Part shown: one piece after another, positions 44,677 to 52,841 of the stretch
How positions within the stretch are numbered: the stretch's first letter is position 1
Layout: each line of letters begins with the position of its first letter
NCBI GenBank assembly: GCA_011050235.1
Contig: DRGC01000049.1
Coordinates: 62,001-126,000 of the forward strand
Length of the DNA stretch: 64,000 nt
Reading direction: 5' to 3'
Origin: Phycisphaerae bacterium
GTDB taxonomy: Bacteria; Planctomycetota; Phycisphaerae; SM23-33
The notes under the pieces: generated by a model
What the model saw: only the letters and a program-made list of their open reading frames with translations
What the model was told of the DNA's origin: nothing
The model's database searches: none
Translations under genes and position numbers: made by a program

Positions 44677-45948
44677 ATGCCTCCAACCACCACCAATCTC
44701 CCCCCCTTCTCCATCATGTGCAAGCCGGTCTGCGGGACCTGCAACCTGGACTGCGCCTATTGCTACTATACCTCCAAGGCCAAGGAGCTCTATCCGGACG
44801 TCGCCCGGCCCGAGATGTCCGACGAGGTGCTGGAGGCCTATACCCGCCAGTACCTGCAGGCCATGCCCGTCCAGAGCCAATTCATGTGGCAAGGCGGCGA
44901 GCCGCTGCTGGCTGGGATGGACTTCTTCGAGCGGGCCCTGGCCCTTCAGAGTGAGCACAAGCTCGACGGCCAGACGGTGACCAACGGCCTGCAGACCAAC
45001 GGCACGCTGATCGATGAGCGTTGGTGTGAGCTGTTCAAGGCCAATGGGTTTCTGGTCGGGGTCAGCATCGACGGCACGCCGCAGTGGCACGACTACTTCC
45101 GCCGCGACCACGCGGGGAATCCGTCGTTCCATCGTGCGTGGGCGGGTCTGGACTTTCTCAAGACATTCGGCGTCGAGTTCAACGTGCTGGTCACGCTCAA
45201 CAGCGCCAACATCGTCCACGGCGGCGACATCTACCGCTGGTTCACCAATCGCGGGGCCCAGTATCTGCAGTTCATCCCCATCCTGGAACGCGACCCCCAA
45301 GGCGTCCCCCAGCCGTTCTCCTGCAGCGGCGAGCAGTATGGGCGGTTCCTGCTGGATGTCTACGAGGTATGGCGGGCGCGTGACGTCGGGCGTGTGTCGG
45401 TGCGGCTGTTCGACTCGGTGATGCACAACGAGTTGTTCGGCGCCCCGTCCACCTGCTGTTACAGCCAGCGCTGTGCCAACGCCTACGTGCTGGAGTTTAA
45501 CGGTGATCTGTTCGTGTGCGACCACTTCGTCTTCAAGGAGTGGCGCGTGGGCAACATCATGGATCGCCCGCTGGCCGAGTTGGTGCTCGACCCGCTCATC
45601 GAACGCTTCGCCACGCTCAAGACCGACTTGCCCGAGGCCTGTCGCGATTGCGAGTATCTGCCCTTCTGCCACGGCGGGTGTCCGAAGCATCACTGGCCCA
45701 TCGGCCCCGACGCCGGCCGCGTGAACCACTACTGCGAAGGCTTGAAGCTATTCTTCCGTGAGGCCCTGTCGGATCTGAAGCAACTGGCCCACGATCTGCA
45801 GGCCGGGGGGGGGCAGGGCGAGCACGCTTCTGCTAGCAGAAGCGTGGCACCCAATGCGAACCAAGGCCCGGCTGCTCGGCCCAAGCGCAACGAGCCCTGC
45901 CCGTGCGGGTCCGGTCGAAAATTCAAGCTCTGCTGCGGGCGAAAATAG
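44677..45948 (+). CDS. Anaerobic sulfatase-maturating enzyme (radical SAM) with SEC-C tail
   Basis: 423 residues. Radical SAM 4Fe-4S site CNLDCAYC (Cys22, 26, 29), QGGEPLL as the SAM-binding region, VSIDGTP, and a C-terminal SPASM/Cys-rich region (CRDCEYLPFCHGGCPKHH) that holds auxiliary clusters. These match anSME, which converts the active-site Cys (or Ser) of sulfatases to formylglycine. The last 20 residues are a SEC-C zinc motif (RNEPCPCGSGRKFKLCCG), unusual at the end of this enzyme. It is divergent from two Cys-type sulfatases, its likely substrates, and precedes a DUF2284 gene by 11 bp. Confidence 0.93.
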   Translation: MPPTTTNLPPFSIMCKPVCGTCNLDCAYCYYTSKAKELYPDVARPEMSDEVLEAYTRQYLQAMPVQSQFMWQGGEPLLAGMDFFERALALQSEHKLDGQTVTNGLQTNGTLIDERWCELFKANGFLVGVSIDGTPQWHDYFRRDHAGNPSFHRAWAGLDFLKTFGVEFNVLVTLNSANIVHGGDIYRWFTNRGAQYLQFIPILERDPQGVPQPFSCSGEQYGRFLLDVYEVWRARDVGRVSVRLFDSVMHNELFGAPSTCCYSQRCANAYVLEFNGDLFVCDHFVFKEWRVGNIMDRPLAELVLDPLIERFATLKTDLPEACRDCEYLPFCHGGCPKHHWPIGPDAGRVNHYCEGLKLFFREALSDLKQLAHDLQAGGGQGEHASASRSVAPNANQGPAARPKRNEPCPCGSGRKFKLCCGRK

Positions 45949-45959
45949 GAGGTCGTGTT

Positions 45960-46499
45960 ATGGCCAAACGCACCAAACAGACCAACCGCACGCCGCGGTG
46001 GTCGCAGGCCAAGCTGATCGACCGCGCCAAGGCCCACGGCGCCAAAGGCGCTAAGGTGATCGATCCCAAGACCGTCGTGACCGAGCAATGGGTACGGTGG
46101 AAGTGTCGCTATGGGTGTGGGGGCTACGGCAGCAGTCTGGTCTGCCCGCCCCGCTCGCCCACGCCGGACGAGACGCGCCGGATGCTGGACGGCTACAAGC
46201 GCGGCGTGCTGTTCGAGGCGGCCGAATGGCAAGGCGTCAAACCCCTTGCCGTGTCACTGGAGCGGGAGCTCTTCCTGACCGGTTACTACAAGGCCTTCGG
46301 CCTCGGCGCGGGCCCGTGCACGCTGTGCGAGCAGTGTGCGTTCGATGAAGGCTGCCGACACCCCAACGACGCCCGCCCGGCGATGGAAGCCTGCGGCATC
46401 GACGTGTTCGCCACGGTGCGAGAGAACGCCTTCGTTGTCAACGTCATCCGCAAGCGAACCGATCCCCAGCACTACTTCGGCCTGGTGTTGGTCGACTAA
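45960..46499 (+). CDS. DUF2284 predicted metal-binding protein
   Basis: 179 residues. Cysteine motifs CRYGCGGYGSSLVCPP and CTLCEQCAFDEGCRHP are typical of DUF2284, a predicted metal- or Fe-S-binding family of unknown function. AGGAGGT lies 6 nt before ATG. The anSME gene is 11 bp upstream, so the two are one operon; a role in radical-SAM cluster chemistry or sulfatase maturation is a reasonable guess. Downstream is the long GC-rich inverted repeat. Confidence 0.82.
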   Translation: MAKRTKQTNRTPRWSQAKLIDRAKAHGAKGAKVIDPKTVVTEQWVRWKCRYGCGGYGSSLVCPPRSPTPDETRRMLDGYKRGVLFEAAEWQGVKPLAVSLERELFLTGYYKAFGLGAGPCTLCEQCAFDEGCRHPNDARPAMEACGIDVFATVRENAFVVNVIRKRTDPQHYFGLVLVD

Positions 46500-46541
46500 A
46501 CGCTCGTTCTTCTTCGACCCCAAAGGGGTCAAATGCGCCAG

Positions 46542-46691
46542 CCCAGGGCGCAGCCCTGGGAAAGGACGCCCTTCTTGAAGAAAAGCCCTGAAGGGGCGAG
46601 ATGATTCATTGCGCCCCTTCAGGGCTTCTCCCTCTTGGCATCTGCAACCCAGGGCTGCGCCCTGGGCTGTCGAATCTCGCCCTTTCAGGGC
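46542..46691. repeat. GC-rich nested inverted repeat
   Basis: CCCAGGGCGCAGCCCTGGG (46542-46560) is the exact reverse complement of the copy at 46648-46666. Inside lies AGCCCTGAAGGGGCG (46584-46598) with its reverse complement at 46612-46626. GCCCTTTCAGGGC follows at 46679-46691. A cruciform or long stem of about 125 nt is possible. The remaining 46500-46747 gap has no gene. Confidence 0.8.
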
Positions 46692-46747
46692 TAAAAGAAA
46701 CGTGCGCCCACCGTCACTGGTGTCGGTGGACTGGGTCCGCACGCCCA

Positions 46748-48028
46748 TCAATACAACGTGAAGTTCTCGCCGCAGCCCAGGATGTCGGTCTTGGTGGCGT
46801 GGGGGCCGCTGATGTCGAATAGGTGGATCATCGCGCCGTCGCCTGTTTCCGAATCGCCGGTCGAGATGGCCAAGCCCACGCACCCGCTGCCGGTCATGTC
46901 GCCCTTTTGGACGGTGTTGCCCGCTCCGGGCAGATCGATCCGCCCCAGCCACTGGCCCCGATGACCTAAGACCCCGCGGGCGTCGGCTTGGAGAATCTGA
47001 TCGTATCCAAGGCCCAGCGCATCCAGCGTGGTGTGCAGGCGGGGATGCTCCATCATGATCCGCCCCAGTTGCGTGCCCGATCCGTCGATGACCATCAGCA
47101 GCGACTGATCGTTCGGCTCCTGGCCGACGTCGACAACGATGCGGGGCGTGGGGTCGCCGGGGACAATTCGGCCGATGTCGATCGACTCGTAGTGGCGCTG
47201 CGTCAGCGCCCACTGGATACGGCCCTCGCCGTCCAGCATCACAATGCCCCTGTGCCCGCAGCACGTGCAGACCAGCCGCCAGTCGGCCGGCGACGGGCCG
47301 CGCCGAAACACGCGGCAGGCATCCAGGTGGCCCAGCGGCTCGGGGTACGGCGGCGGGGTGAAGGTCCAGCGGAGCTTGCCGTCCGGATCGGCCAGGCCGT
47401 AGCCGACGAGGACCTCCTCGCGACCGTCGCCGTCGATATCCATCGCATACGGCTGATGGGCGGTGCGATGTCCGCCGGGCCAGGCGATGTGCCATCGGAG
47501 ACGGCCGTCGTAATCCAACGCGTAGACGTTGTAGTATCGATCCTTGACGATTACCTGGCCGCGATGACCGACCCCATCGAGATCGGCGAAGTTCACGCAG
47601 TCGGTGGCATCGTCGGGGATCTTGATGCGGCGGCGCTCCCGGCCGGTCGCGCCGTCCAGCTCGACCAGCTCCCCGCGAGTCAGCAGAATCACCTCCGCCT
47701 TGCCGTCGCCGTCCCAGTCGTGGATCTGGCAGGCGACGTCGTAGCCCAGCCGGAATCCGCCCGCCGTCGGGTCGCCCCATTGCCACAGGATGCTGCCATC
47801 GAGCTTGCGCGCGGTCACGGAGGTCACGTGCGGCGGGATGGTGTCAGTACTGTCATTGCGGGCGGTGACGATCTCGATGGCCCCGTCGCCGTCAATATCG
47901 CCGGTGACGAACCATGCGCCGTCCAGATCGCGCGAAAGCGGCACGGAAACGGCCGGGGCAAGAGTGGGCAGGTCGGTCGGCGGCTCGCCGGAGCAGGTCA
48001 CGTCAAAGAAGTCTGCGGCTCGGCCCAT
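46748..48028 (-). CDS. FG-GAP/VCBS beta-propeller protein
   Basis: 426 residues from ATG 48028; longer frames upstream are not supported. Repeated calcium motifs DIDGDGAIEIVTA, DWDGDGKAEVILL, LDGVGHRGQVIV and DIDGDGREEVLVG identify a seven- or eight-bladed propeller of the FG-GAP/VCBS type, as in PL11 rhamnogalacturonan lyases. A lyase function is only a possibility, since I see no catalytic signature. No signal peptide is found at this start. Divergent from the GH172 gene with about 176 bp between. Confidence 0.65.
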   Translation of the reverse strand: MGRAADFFDVTCSGEPPTDLPTLAPAVSVPLSRDLDGAWFVTGDIDGDGAIEIVTARNDSTDTIPPHVTSVTARKLDGSILWQWGDPTAGGFRLGYDVACQIHDWDGDGKAEVILLTRGELVELDGATGRERRRIKIPDDATDCVNFADLDGVGHRGQVIVKDRYYNVYALDYDGRLRWHIAWPGGHRTAHQPYAMDIDGDGREEVLVGYGLADPDGKLRWTFTPPPYPEPLGHLDACRVFRRGPSPADWRLVCTCCGHRGIVMLDGEGRIQWALTQRHYESIDIGRIVPGDPTPRIVVDVGQEPNDQSLLMVIDGSGTQLGRIMMEHPRLHTTLDALGLGYDQILQADARGVLGHRGQWLGRIDLPGAGNTVQKGDMTGSGCVGLAISTGDSETGDGAMIHLFDISGPHATKTDILGCGENFTLY

Positions 48029-48204
48029 AGCGGTTGTGATCCTCGCAATGCGTTTCCAGGGCCTGACGATAGCAGTTGCCTCGCCGGCGGCAAAGGGCAA
48101 TCCTCGCGATCGGCTAGGCAAAATGCCTCGACGACGGACCGTTCGATGGCGATACTGACGCGACACAGATCTGAATCTCTCCATCGATTGAAAGGAGCGC
48201 AACA

Positions 48205-49293
48205 ATGTTTAATGGACTTGGAATGAGCCTGGGGAATCTGCCGCGACTGTCCAACGCGGTGACGCGATCGATCAGCGCCGAAAACTTTAACGGTGAAAAA
48301 GGCAAAGGCGCCATGGCCACCGAGGGGCTCGGGGCCGAGCTGGCCCGCGACTTGGGCCAGGGCTGGAAAGTATCCCCATGCGTGGCGGTCAAGGCGGGCG
48401 AAACTTTCACGATCGCCGACATCGATGGGCCGGGCGCGATTCAATCGATGTGGCTTTCCGGAAGCATCGCCTGCATGGGCCCGGCCGCCAGGTATTACAT
48501 CCTCCGTATCTATTGGGACGACCAGGAGCAGCCGTCGGTCGAATGTCCGGCGCCGGATTTTTTCGCGTGTCCGTGGGGCCAATATGCTCAGGTCAACTCG
48601 GTCGCCGTGGCCGTCAATCCCAACCGTGGGTACAACTGCTTCTGGGAGATGCCGTTCAAAAAGCGATGCCGCATGACGCTGGAAAATCGCCATCACGACG
48701 ACATGGTCTTCTACTACCAGGTCAACTACACGCTGACCGACGTGGGGGACGACGTGGGCTATTTCCACGCGCAGTTCCGCCGCACGAATCCCCTGCCCTA
48801 CAAGCAGGAATACACGATCGTCGACGGCATCGCCGGCAAGGGCCATTACGCCGGCACGGTGATGGGCTGGGGCCTCAACGGGGCCGGCAACTGGTGGGGC
48901 GAGGGTGAGATCAAGTTCTTCATGGACGGCGACAAGGAGTTCCCGACCATCTGCGGGACAGGCACGGAAGACTACTTCGGCGGCGCCTATGACTGGGACG
49001 TCGACGGCAAGTATGTCACCTTCAGCGGGCCTTTCATCGGCATGCACCAGGTCATTCAGCCGGACGGGCTGTACGTCTCGCAGCAGCGGTTCGCCATGTA
49101 TCGCTGGCACGTGATGGACCCGATACGGTTCGAGCAGGACCTGCGCGTGCAAATCCAGGCGCTCGGCCTGCGCGACAAAGCCCGATACCTCGCCCGCCAG
49201 GACGATATTGCATCGGTGGCATTTTGGTACCAAACACTGCCGACGGCCCCCTTCCCGCAACTGGGCAGCACCGACGACCTGGAGATCATCTGA
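48205..49293 (+). CDS. GH172 (DUF2961) family glycoside hydrolase
   Basis: 362 residues with no signal peptide. The DUF2961 core includes CFWEMPFKKRCRMTLENRH and two acidic sites, WGEGEIKFFMDGD (about 231-243) and GTGTEDYF (Glu255), which match the acid/base and nucleophile pair of GH172. Known GH172 members are alpha-D-fructofuranosidase/difructose dianhydride enzymes and D-arabinofuranosidases. AAAGGAG lies 7 nt upstream. It is part of the glycan-degradation region beside the propeller gene. Confidence 0.85.
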   Translation: MFNGLGMSLGNLPRLSNAVTRSISAENFNGEKGKGAMATEGLGAELARDLGQGWKVSPCVAVKAGETFTIADIDGPGAIQSMWLSGSIACMGPAARYYILRIYWDDQEQPSVECPAPDFFACPWGQYAQVNSVAVAVNPNRGYNCFWEMPFKKRCRMTLENRHHDDMVFYYQVNYTLTDVGDDVGYFHAQFRRTNPLPYKQEYTIVDGIAGKGHYAGTVMGWGLNGAGNWWGEGEIKFFMDGDKEFPTICGTGTEDYFGGAYDWDVDGKYVTFSGPFIGMHQVIQPDGLYVSQQRFAMYRWHVMDPIRFEQDLRVQIQALGLRDKARYLARQDDIASVAFWYQTLPTAPFPQLGSTDDLEII

Positions 49294-49334
49294 GGACAGG
49301 CAGGAGAGACGGCGGGAGGCCCCGACGAGACGGA

Positions 49335-50324
49335 CTAAGGCCTCACGGGCGCCCAGAGGGCTTCGGTATTCGAGTTGACCACTTCCGGATTGATGTCCAC
49401 CGGAAACATGTACTCCACCGCCCCGTCGGCGAACAGCACGTTTGCCTTGCCAAGGTGGCGTGGGGCCTTCAGCGCCTGCCACCCCGGCAGAGGACCGGCG
49501 TCGTCCAGCGCGTAGCAGACTTTCGCCTCGTAGTCCAGGAGCAGGATCTTCCGCACGCCTGGCGGGACCCGATAGGCCTTCGAATTGATGCCATAGCTGG
49601 TCGGCGGCACGGCGTAGGTCAGCGGCCCGACTTCATCTGTGACGTGGTAAGTTTCCCCTTCCGGCCCGACGATGTGATGCGTCGCATGCGCATTGGCCCA
49701 GTGCTTGCCCGAGATCTCCACGACGCCCGGGGAGATCTCCTTGACATACAGGTCGAAGTCATAGAAATCGTTGTCGCCGATGTCCTCGAAAATGAACCAG
49801 TACTCTTTCGGATTGGACCCCGGGGTGTACTTCGGCATGTTCTGGCGGCTGGAGCCCATCGCCTGGTAGACGTCGTCGTTGACCTTCCATATCTGGGGCT
49901 TTTCGGCGAAATCGTTGTGATCGCCGTCCAGCCAATACGGATAGATCTCGAACACCCGCTCGTCCCGCCCGCCAAGCCAATTGGTTCGCATCGCCACTGA
50001 CGGCCAGGTCCAGTCCGGCTCGACGTCTTCCGGGCAGATATACTGCGTGGTGCGATCCTGGAAGTACGGCAACAATGCCTCGGCCCACGCCTCGCCCGAC
50101 AGCGCCGCCCGGTCCTCGCGGTGATCGGACACGAACATGGGGTAGGCTTGGCCGATCCCGCGAAGATTCGCGGCGCACTCGGCTCGCCGGGCCAGCGCCG
50201 CAGCGCGCAAGCCGCTGGGCACAACAATGGCGGCTAACGTCGCCAGCACCACTAAAACGATCAGCACCTCCACCAACGTGAATGCGCGCCCCCTAAGCGA
50301 AGAATATCTATCTAATCGACTCAT
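49335..50324 (-). CDS. Prepilin-like H-x9-DG protein (DUF1559 type)
   Basis: 329 residues from ATG 50324. The type IV prepilin site is RGRAFTLVEVLIVLVVLATLAAIVVPS (Gly-Arg-Ala/Phe with Glu at +5 after Phe), and the C-terminus contains H-LGKANVLFA-DG, the H-x9-DG motif. These proteins are abundant in Planctomycetes and presumed to form type II-like pseudopili or surface structures. A TATAAT hexamer lies about 42 nt upstream, before the start. Convergent with the GH172 gene. Confidence 0.82.
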   Translation of the reverse strand: MSRLDRYSSLRGRAFTLVEVLIVLVVLATLAAIVVPSGLRAAALARRAECAANLRGIGQAYPMFVSDHREDRAALSGEAWAEALLPYFQDRTTQYICPEDVEPDWTWPSVAMRTNWLGGRDERVFEIYPYWLDGDHNDFAEKPQIWKVNDDVYQAMGSSRQNMPKYTPGSNPKEYWFIFEDIGDNDFYDFDLYVKEISPGVVEISGKHWANAHATHHIVGPEGETYHVTDEVGPLTYAVPPTSYGINSKAYRVPPGVRKILLLDYEAKVCYALDDAGPLPGWQALKAPRHLGKANVLFADGAVEYMFPVDINPEVVNSNTEALWAPVRP

Positions 50325-50488
50325 GATTTCGACGTGGCGTTGAGACCAAGTCGTCAACGCTCTTATTGGATTATAGAGCGCTCTGCGCCAAAAGAACAGG
50401 GGGTGTCGTCTCGGAGAAACGCTGGAGCGCGCGGGCCGACGACCGTATGCTCTGCGGGTCCATTCCAACAAACGAGCAGGAGACGACC

Positions 50489-51262
50489 ATGGCTGAGTTG
50501 AAGTTGAGTGCGGCGTGTTGGTGTTTCAATTCCGAAGGCACGGATCCGGCGGAGCTGTTCGGCGGGCTGGCCGAGGCCGGCTACACCGCTGCGGAGATGG
50601 TCGGAGAGGACAATTACGACACCGCCCGGGCGGCTGGGTTGGAATTGCTCAACGAATGTGCGCCCGGCATGGGCGAGGGGCTGAACTTTCTGGAGAACCA
50701 CGACGAATTGATCCCGCAGATCCGCGAAACGATTCGGCTGGCGGGCGAAAACGGCGTAGCGCAGGTCATCGTCTTTAGCGGCGCCAAGAAGGGCCTGGAC
50801 GATGAGACCGGCATCGCCAACTGCGTGGCCGGTCTCGAGAAACTCATCCCCGACGTCGAGGCGTCTAACATCGTGCTGACGTTAGAGATGCTCTGCATCG
50901 CCAATCACGGCGATTACCACGCCACCGCCAGCGCGTTCGGCTACGAGGTCGTCCGCCGCGTGGGCTCGCCGCACGTCAAGGCGTTGTACGACATCTACCA
51001 CCAGGCGCGAACGGGCGAGGACCTGATGGCTACGCTGGTGCCGAACCTCGATCTGGTTGCGCATCTGCACGTGGCGGGCAGCCCGCAGCGCGACTTCCCG
51101 GGGCCGGACCAGGAGATCGACTATCGACCTCTGGTCCAGGCCGTTCAGGCCGCCGGTTACGACGGCTATTGGGGCATGGAGTTCATGCCGCACGAAACAC
51201 CCCTGCAGCAGGCCATCGACGCGGCGGAACTGTTCCGCAGCTATGCAGCCGCTCCAGCTTAA
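50489..51262 (+). CDS. TIM-barrel sugar isomerase-like protein
   Basis: 257 residues. Xylose-isomerase-like TIM barrel of the AP-endonuclease-2 family: LTLEMLCIANHGDYHA, KALYDIYHQARTG, HLHVAGSPQRDFPG, YDGYWGMEF. The closest known activities are hydroxypyruvate isomerase and sugar-acid epimerases or isomerases. Start 50489 follows AGGAG at 7 nt; the earlier frame is not needed. The next gene begins 8 bp later, so the two are coupled. Confidence 0.8.
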   Translation: MAELKLSAACWCFNSEGTDPAELFGGLAEAGYTAAEMVGEDNYDTARAAGLELLNECAPGMGEGLNFLENHDELIPQIRETIRLAGENGVAQVIVFSGAKKGLDDETGIANCVAGLEKLIPDVEASNIVLTLEMLCIANHGDYHATASAFGYEVVRRVGSPHVKALYDIYHQARTGEDLMATLVPNLDLVAHLHVAGSPQRDFPGPDQEIDYRPLVQAVQAAGYDGYWGMEFMPHETPLQQAIDAAELFRSYAAAPA

Positions 51263-51270
51263 GGTCACAT

Positions 51271-52809
51271 ATGCAGTCACGCGTTCAACCGACGCTGCCG
51301 TATTCAGCAACGATAGCCAACATCCCCGCCGCCCCCCGCGACGTGCTTCGCCGGCGACTGGCGTGGGCGCTGGTGATCCTCGGTGTGGGTTTTCGTCTGG
51401 GCGCGTACCTCTGGAACACGGGCTTTTGGTACGACGAAGGCTGGCTGATCCAGAGCCTGCAGGACAAATCATTTCTCGGGCTGGTCGGCCCCCTAGCCAA
51501 CGATCAGGCCGCCCCGCTGCTGTATCTGTGGCTGCTCAAATGCCTGTACTTGCTGGGCGGCCTGAACGAGAGTCTCCTGCGGGCCCCGTCTCTGCTCGCC
51601 GCAGTTGGTGGGATGGTGTTGATGTGGCCGTTGGCGCGTCGGATGGTCAGGCCATCGGCGATTATCTGGGCGCTGGCGCTGCTGGCTGCGAGCGACAATA
51701 TCCTGATCTACTGCGCGCGGACCAAGCCCTATGCCATGGACGCCATGGCGACGATGGTCCTGCTCTATGCCGCCGTCCGCCTGAAAGACGCCTCGCCTAC
51801 CAGAGCGATTCTGACTATCGGCGCGATCGGAGCGGGCCTGTTCTGGTTCAGCTATCCGTCGTGTTTCGTCTATGGCGGCGTCGCCATCATGCTGGGCCTG
51901 AAGGTCCTGCGCAGCCGCCGGCGGCGCGACTGGGTGGCGTTTATCGCCGTCAACGCGATCGTCGCAGCCAGCATGTGGGGGCTGATGAAGCTGACGGCAT
52001 CGGACCTGCGGACGGGCATGCTGGTCGAATACTGGGGGCGGCGGGGCTTCCCGATGGGGTTCGACCGCGTGATGAAGTGGCCCCTGGACGCAACGTATCG
52101 CCAGTTCGAAGAGGCCATGCGCCCCATCGGCGCCTTTGCGTTGGTCATGTCGGCCCTTGGCGCCGCTGCCATGTGGCGAGACCGGACCCGACGGTTCCAA
52201 CTGGGCCTGCTGGTGTTGCCCCTGCTGCTGAACATCGCCGCCGGTTGCCTGAGGCGCTATCCCTGGGTCGGTGGGCGGCTGAGCATGTACAACATCCCTA
52301 TCCTGGTGCTCCTGACGGCCGAGGGATGGGCGGAGGTCATCGCCTGGCTGCGGCGTACGCGCGAGCGGGCGTGGCTGCCGCGGCCGGTCGCACTGAGAAT
52401 CGCCTTCACCATCGGAATCGTCGCCGTTGGCGTGCCGATCGTCCTGGCCGTCTACCACGTCGCCTGGGTCGGGCACCGCAGCACGCACGGCCGGCCGCTG
52501 GCCATGCACGTGCTCAAGAATGCCCGCGAGGGCGACCGCATCGTCATCGCGGGGGCCAACGAGTTCGGCATCTACTTTCGCGGCCGATGTGAGTTGCCCA
52601 TCGCCGGCGGTGATTACTACAGCCCGCCGCCACATTCAGTCCTGGACAAGTCGGACTGGACGCGCCTGTGGCTGCTGGTCCGGAAACGGCCCAAGTCTCT
52701 AATGGCCGTTGCGATCCCTTTTCTTGAGCGGTATGAAACGGTTTGGGCCGACCGGCGAGACACGGCCGATCTGTATCTGCTGGCCCCGCCCGCCGAGGCG
52801 ACGCCCTAA
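51271..52809 (+). CDS. GT-C glycosyltransferase (ArnT/PMT-like membrane protein)
   Basis: 512 residues, about eleven hydrophobic segments. The extracytoplasmic loop FWYDEGWLIQSL near residue 52 carries the Asp-Glu pair of GT-C enzymes, which use polyprenyl-phosphate sugars. GRLSMYNIPI and YHVAWVGHRS follow near the C-terminus. Start 51271 has AAGGT 6 nt upstream. It is operonic with the upstream isomerase, though a functional link is not obvious. Acceptor and donor are unknown. Confidence 0.75.
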   Translation: MQSRVQPTLPYSATIANIPAAPRDVLRRRLAWALVILGVGFRLGAYLWNTGFWYDEGWLIQSLQDKSFLGLVGPLANDQAAPLLYLWLLKCLYLLGGLNESLLRAPSLLAAVGGMVLMWPLARRMVRPSAIIWALALLAASDNILIYCARTKPYAMDAMATMVLLYAAVRLKDASPTRAILTIGAIGAGLFWFSYPSCFVYGGVAIMLGLKVLRSRRRRDWVAFIAVNAIVAASMWGLMKLTASDLRTGMLVEYWGRRGFPMGFDRVMKWPLDATYRQFEEAMRPIGAFALVMSALGAAAMWRDRTRRFQLGLLVLPLLLNIAAGCLRRYPWVGGRLSMYNIPILVLLTAEGWAEVIAWLRRTRERAWLPRPVALRIAFTIGIVAVGVPIVLAVYHVAWVGHRSTHGRPLAMHVLKNAREGDRIVIAGANEFGIYFRGRCELPIAGGDYYSPPPHSVLDKSDWTRLWLLVRKRPKSLMAVAIPFLERYETVWADRRDTADLYLLAPPAEATP

Positions 52810-52841
52810 GCCCACGCGCCGAGCTTTACTTGGCGCGGGGG

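Noticed and set aside
46748-48028. Confident call as a PL11 rhamnogalacturonan lyase
   Set aside because: Only the DxDGDG propeller repeats are visible; these occur in many unrelated FG-GAP proteins.
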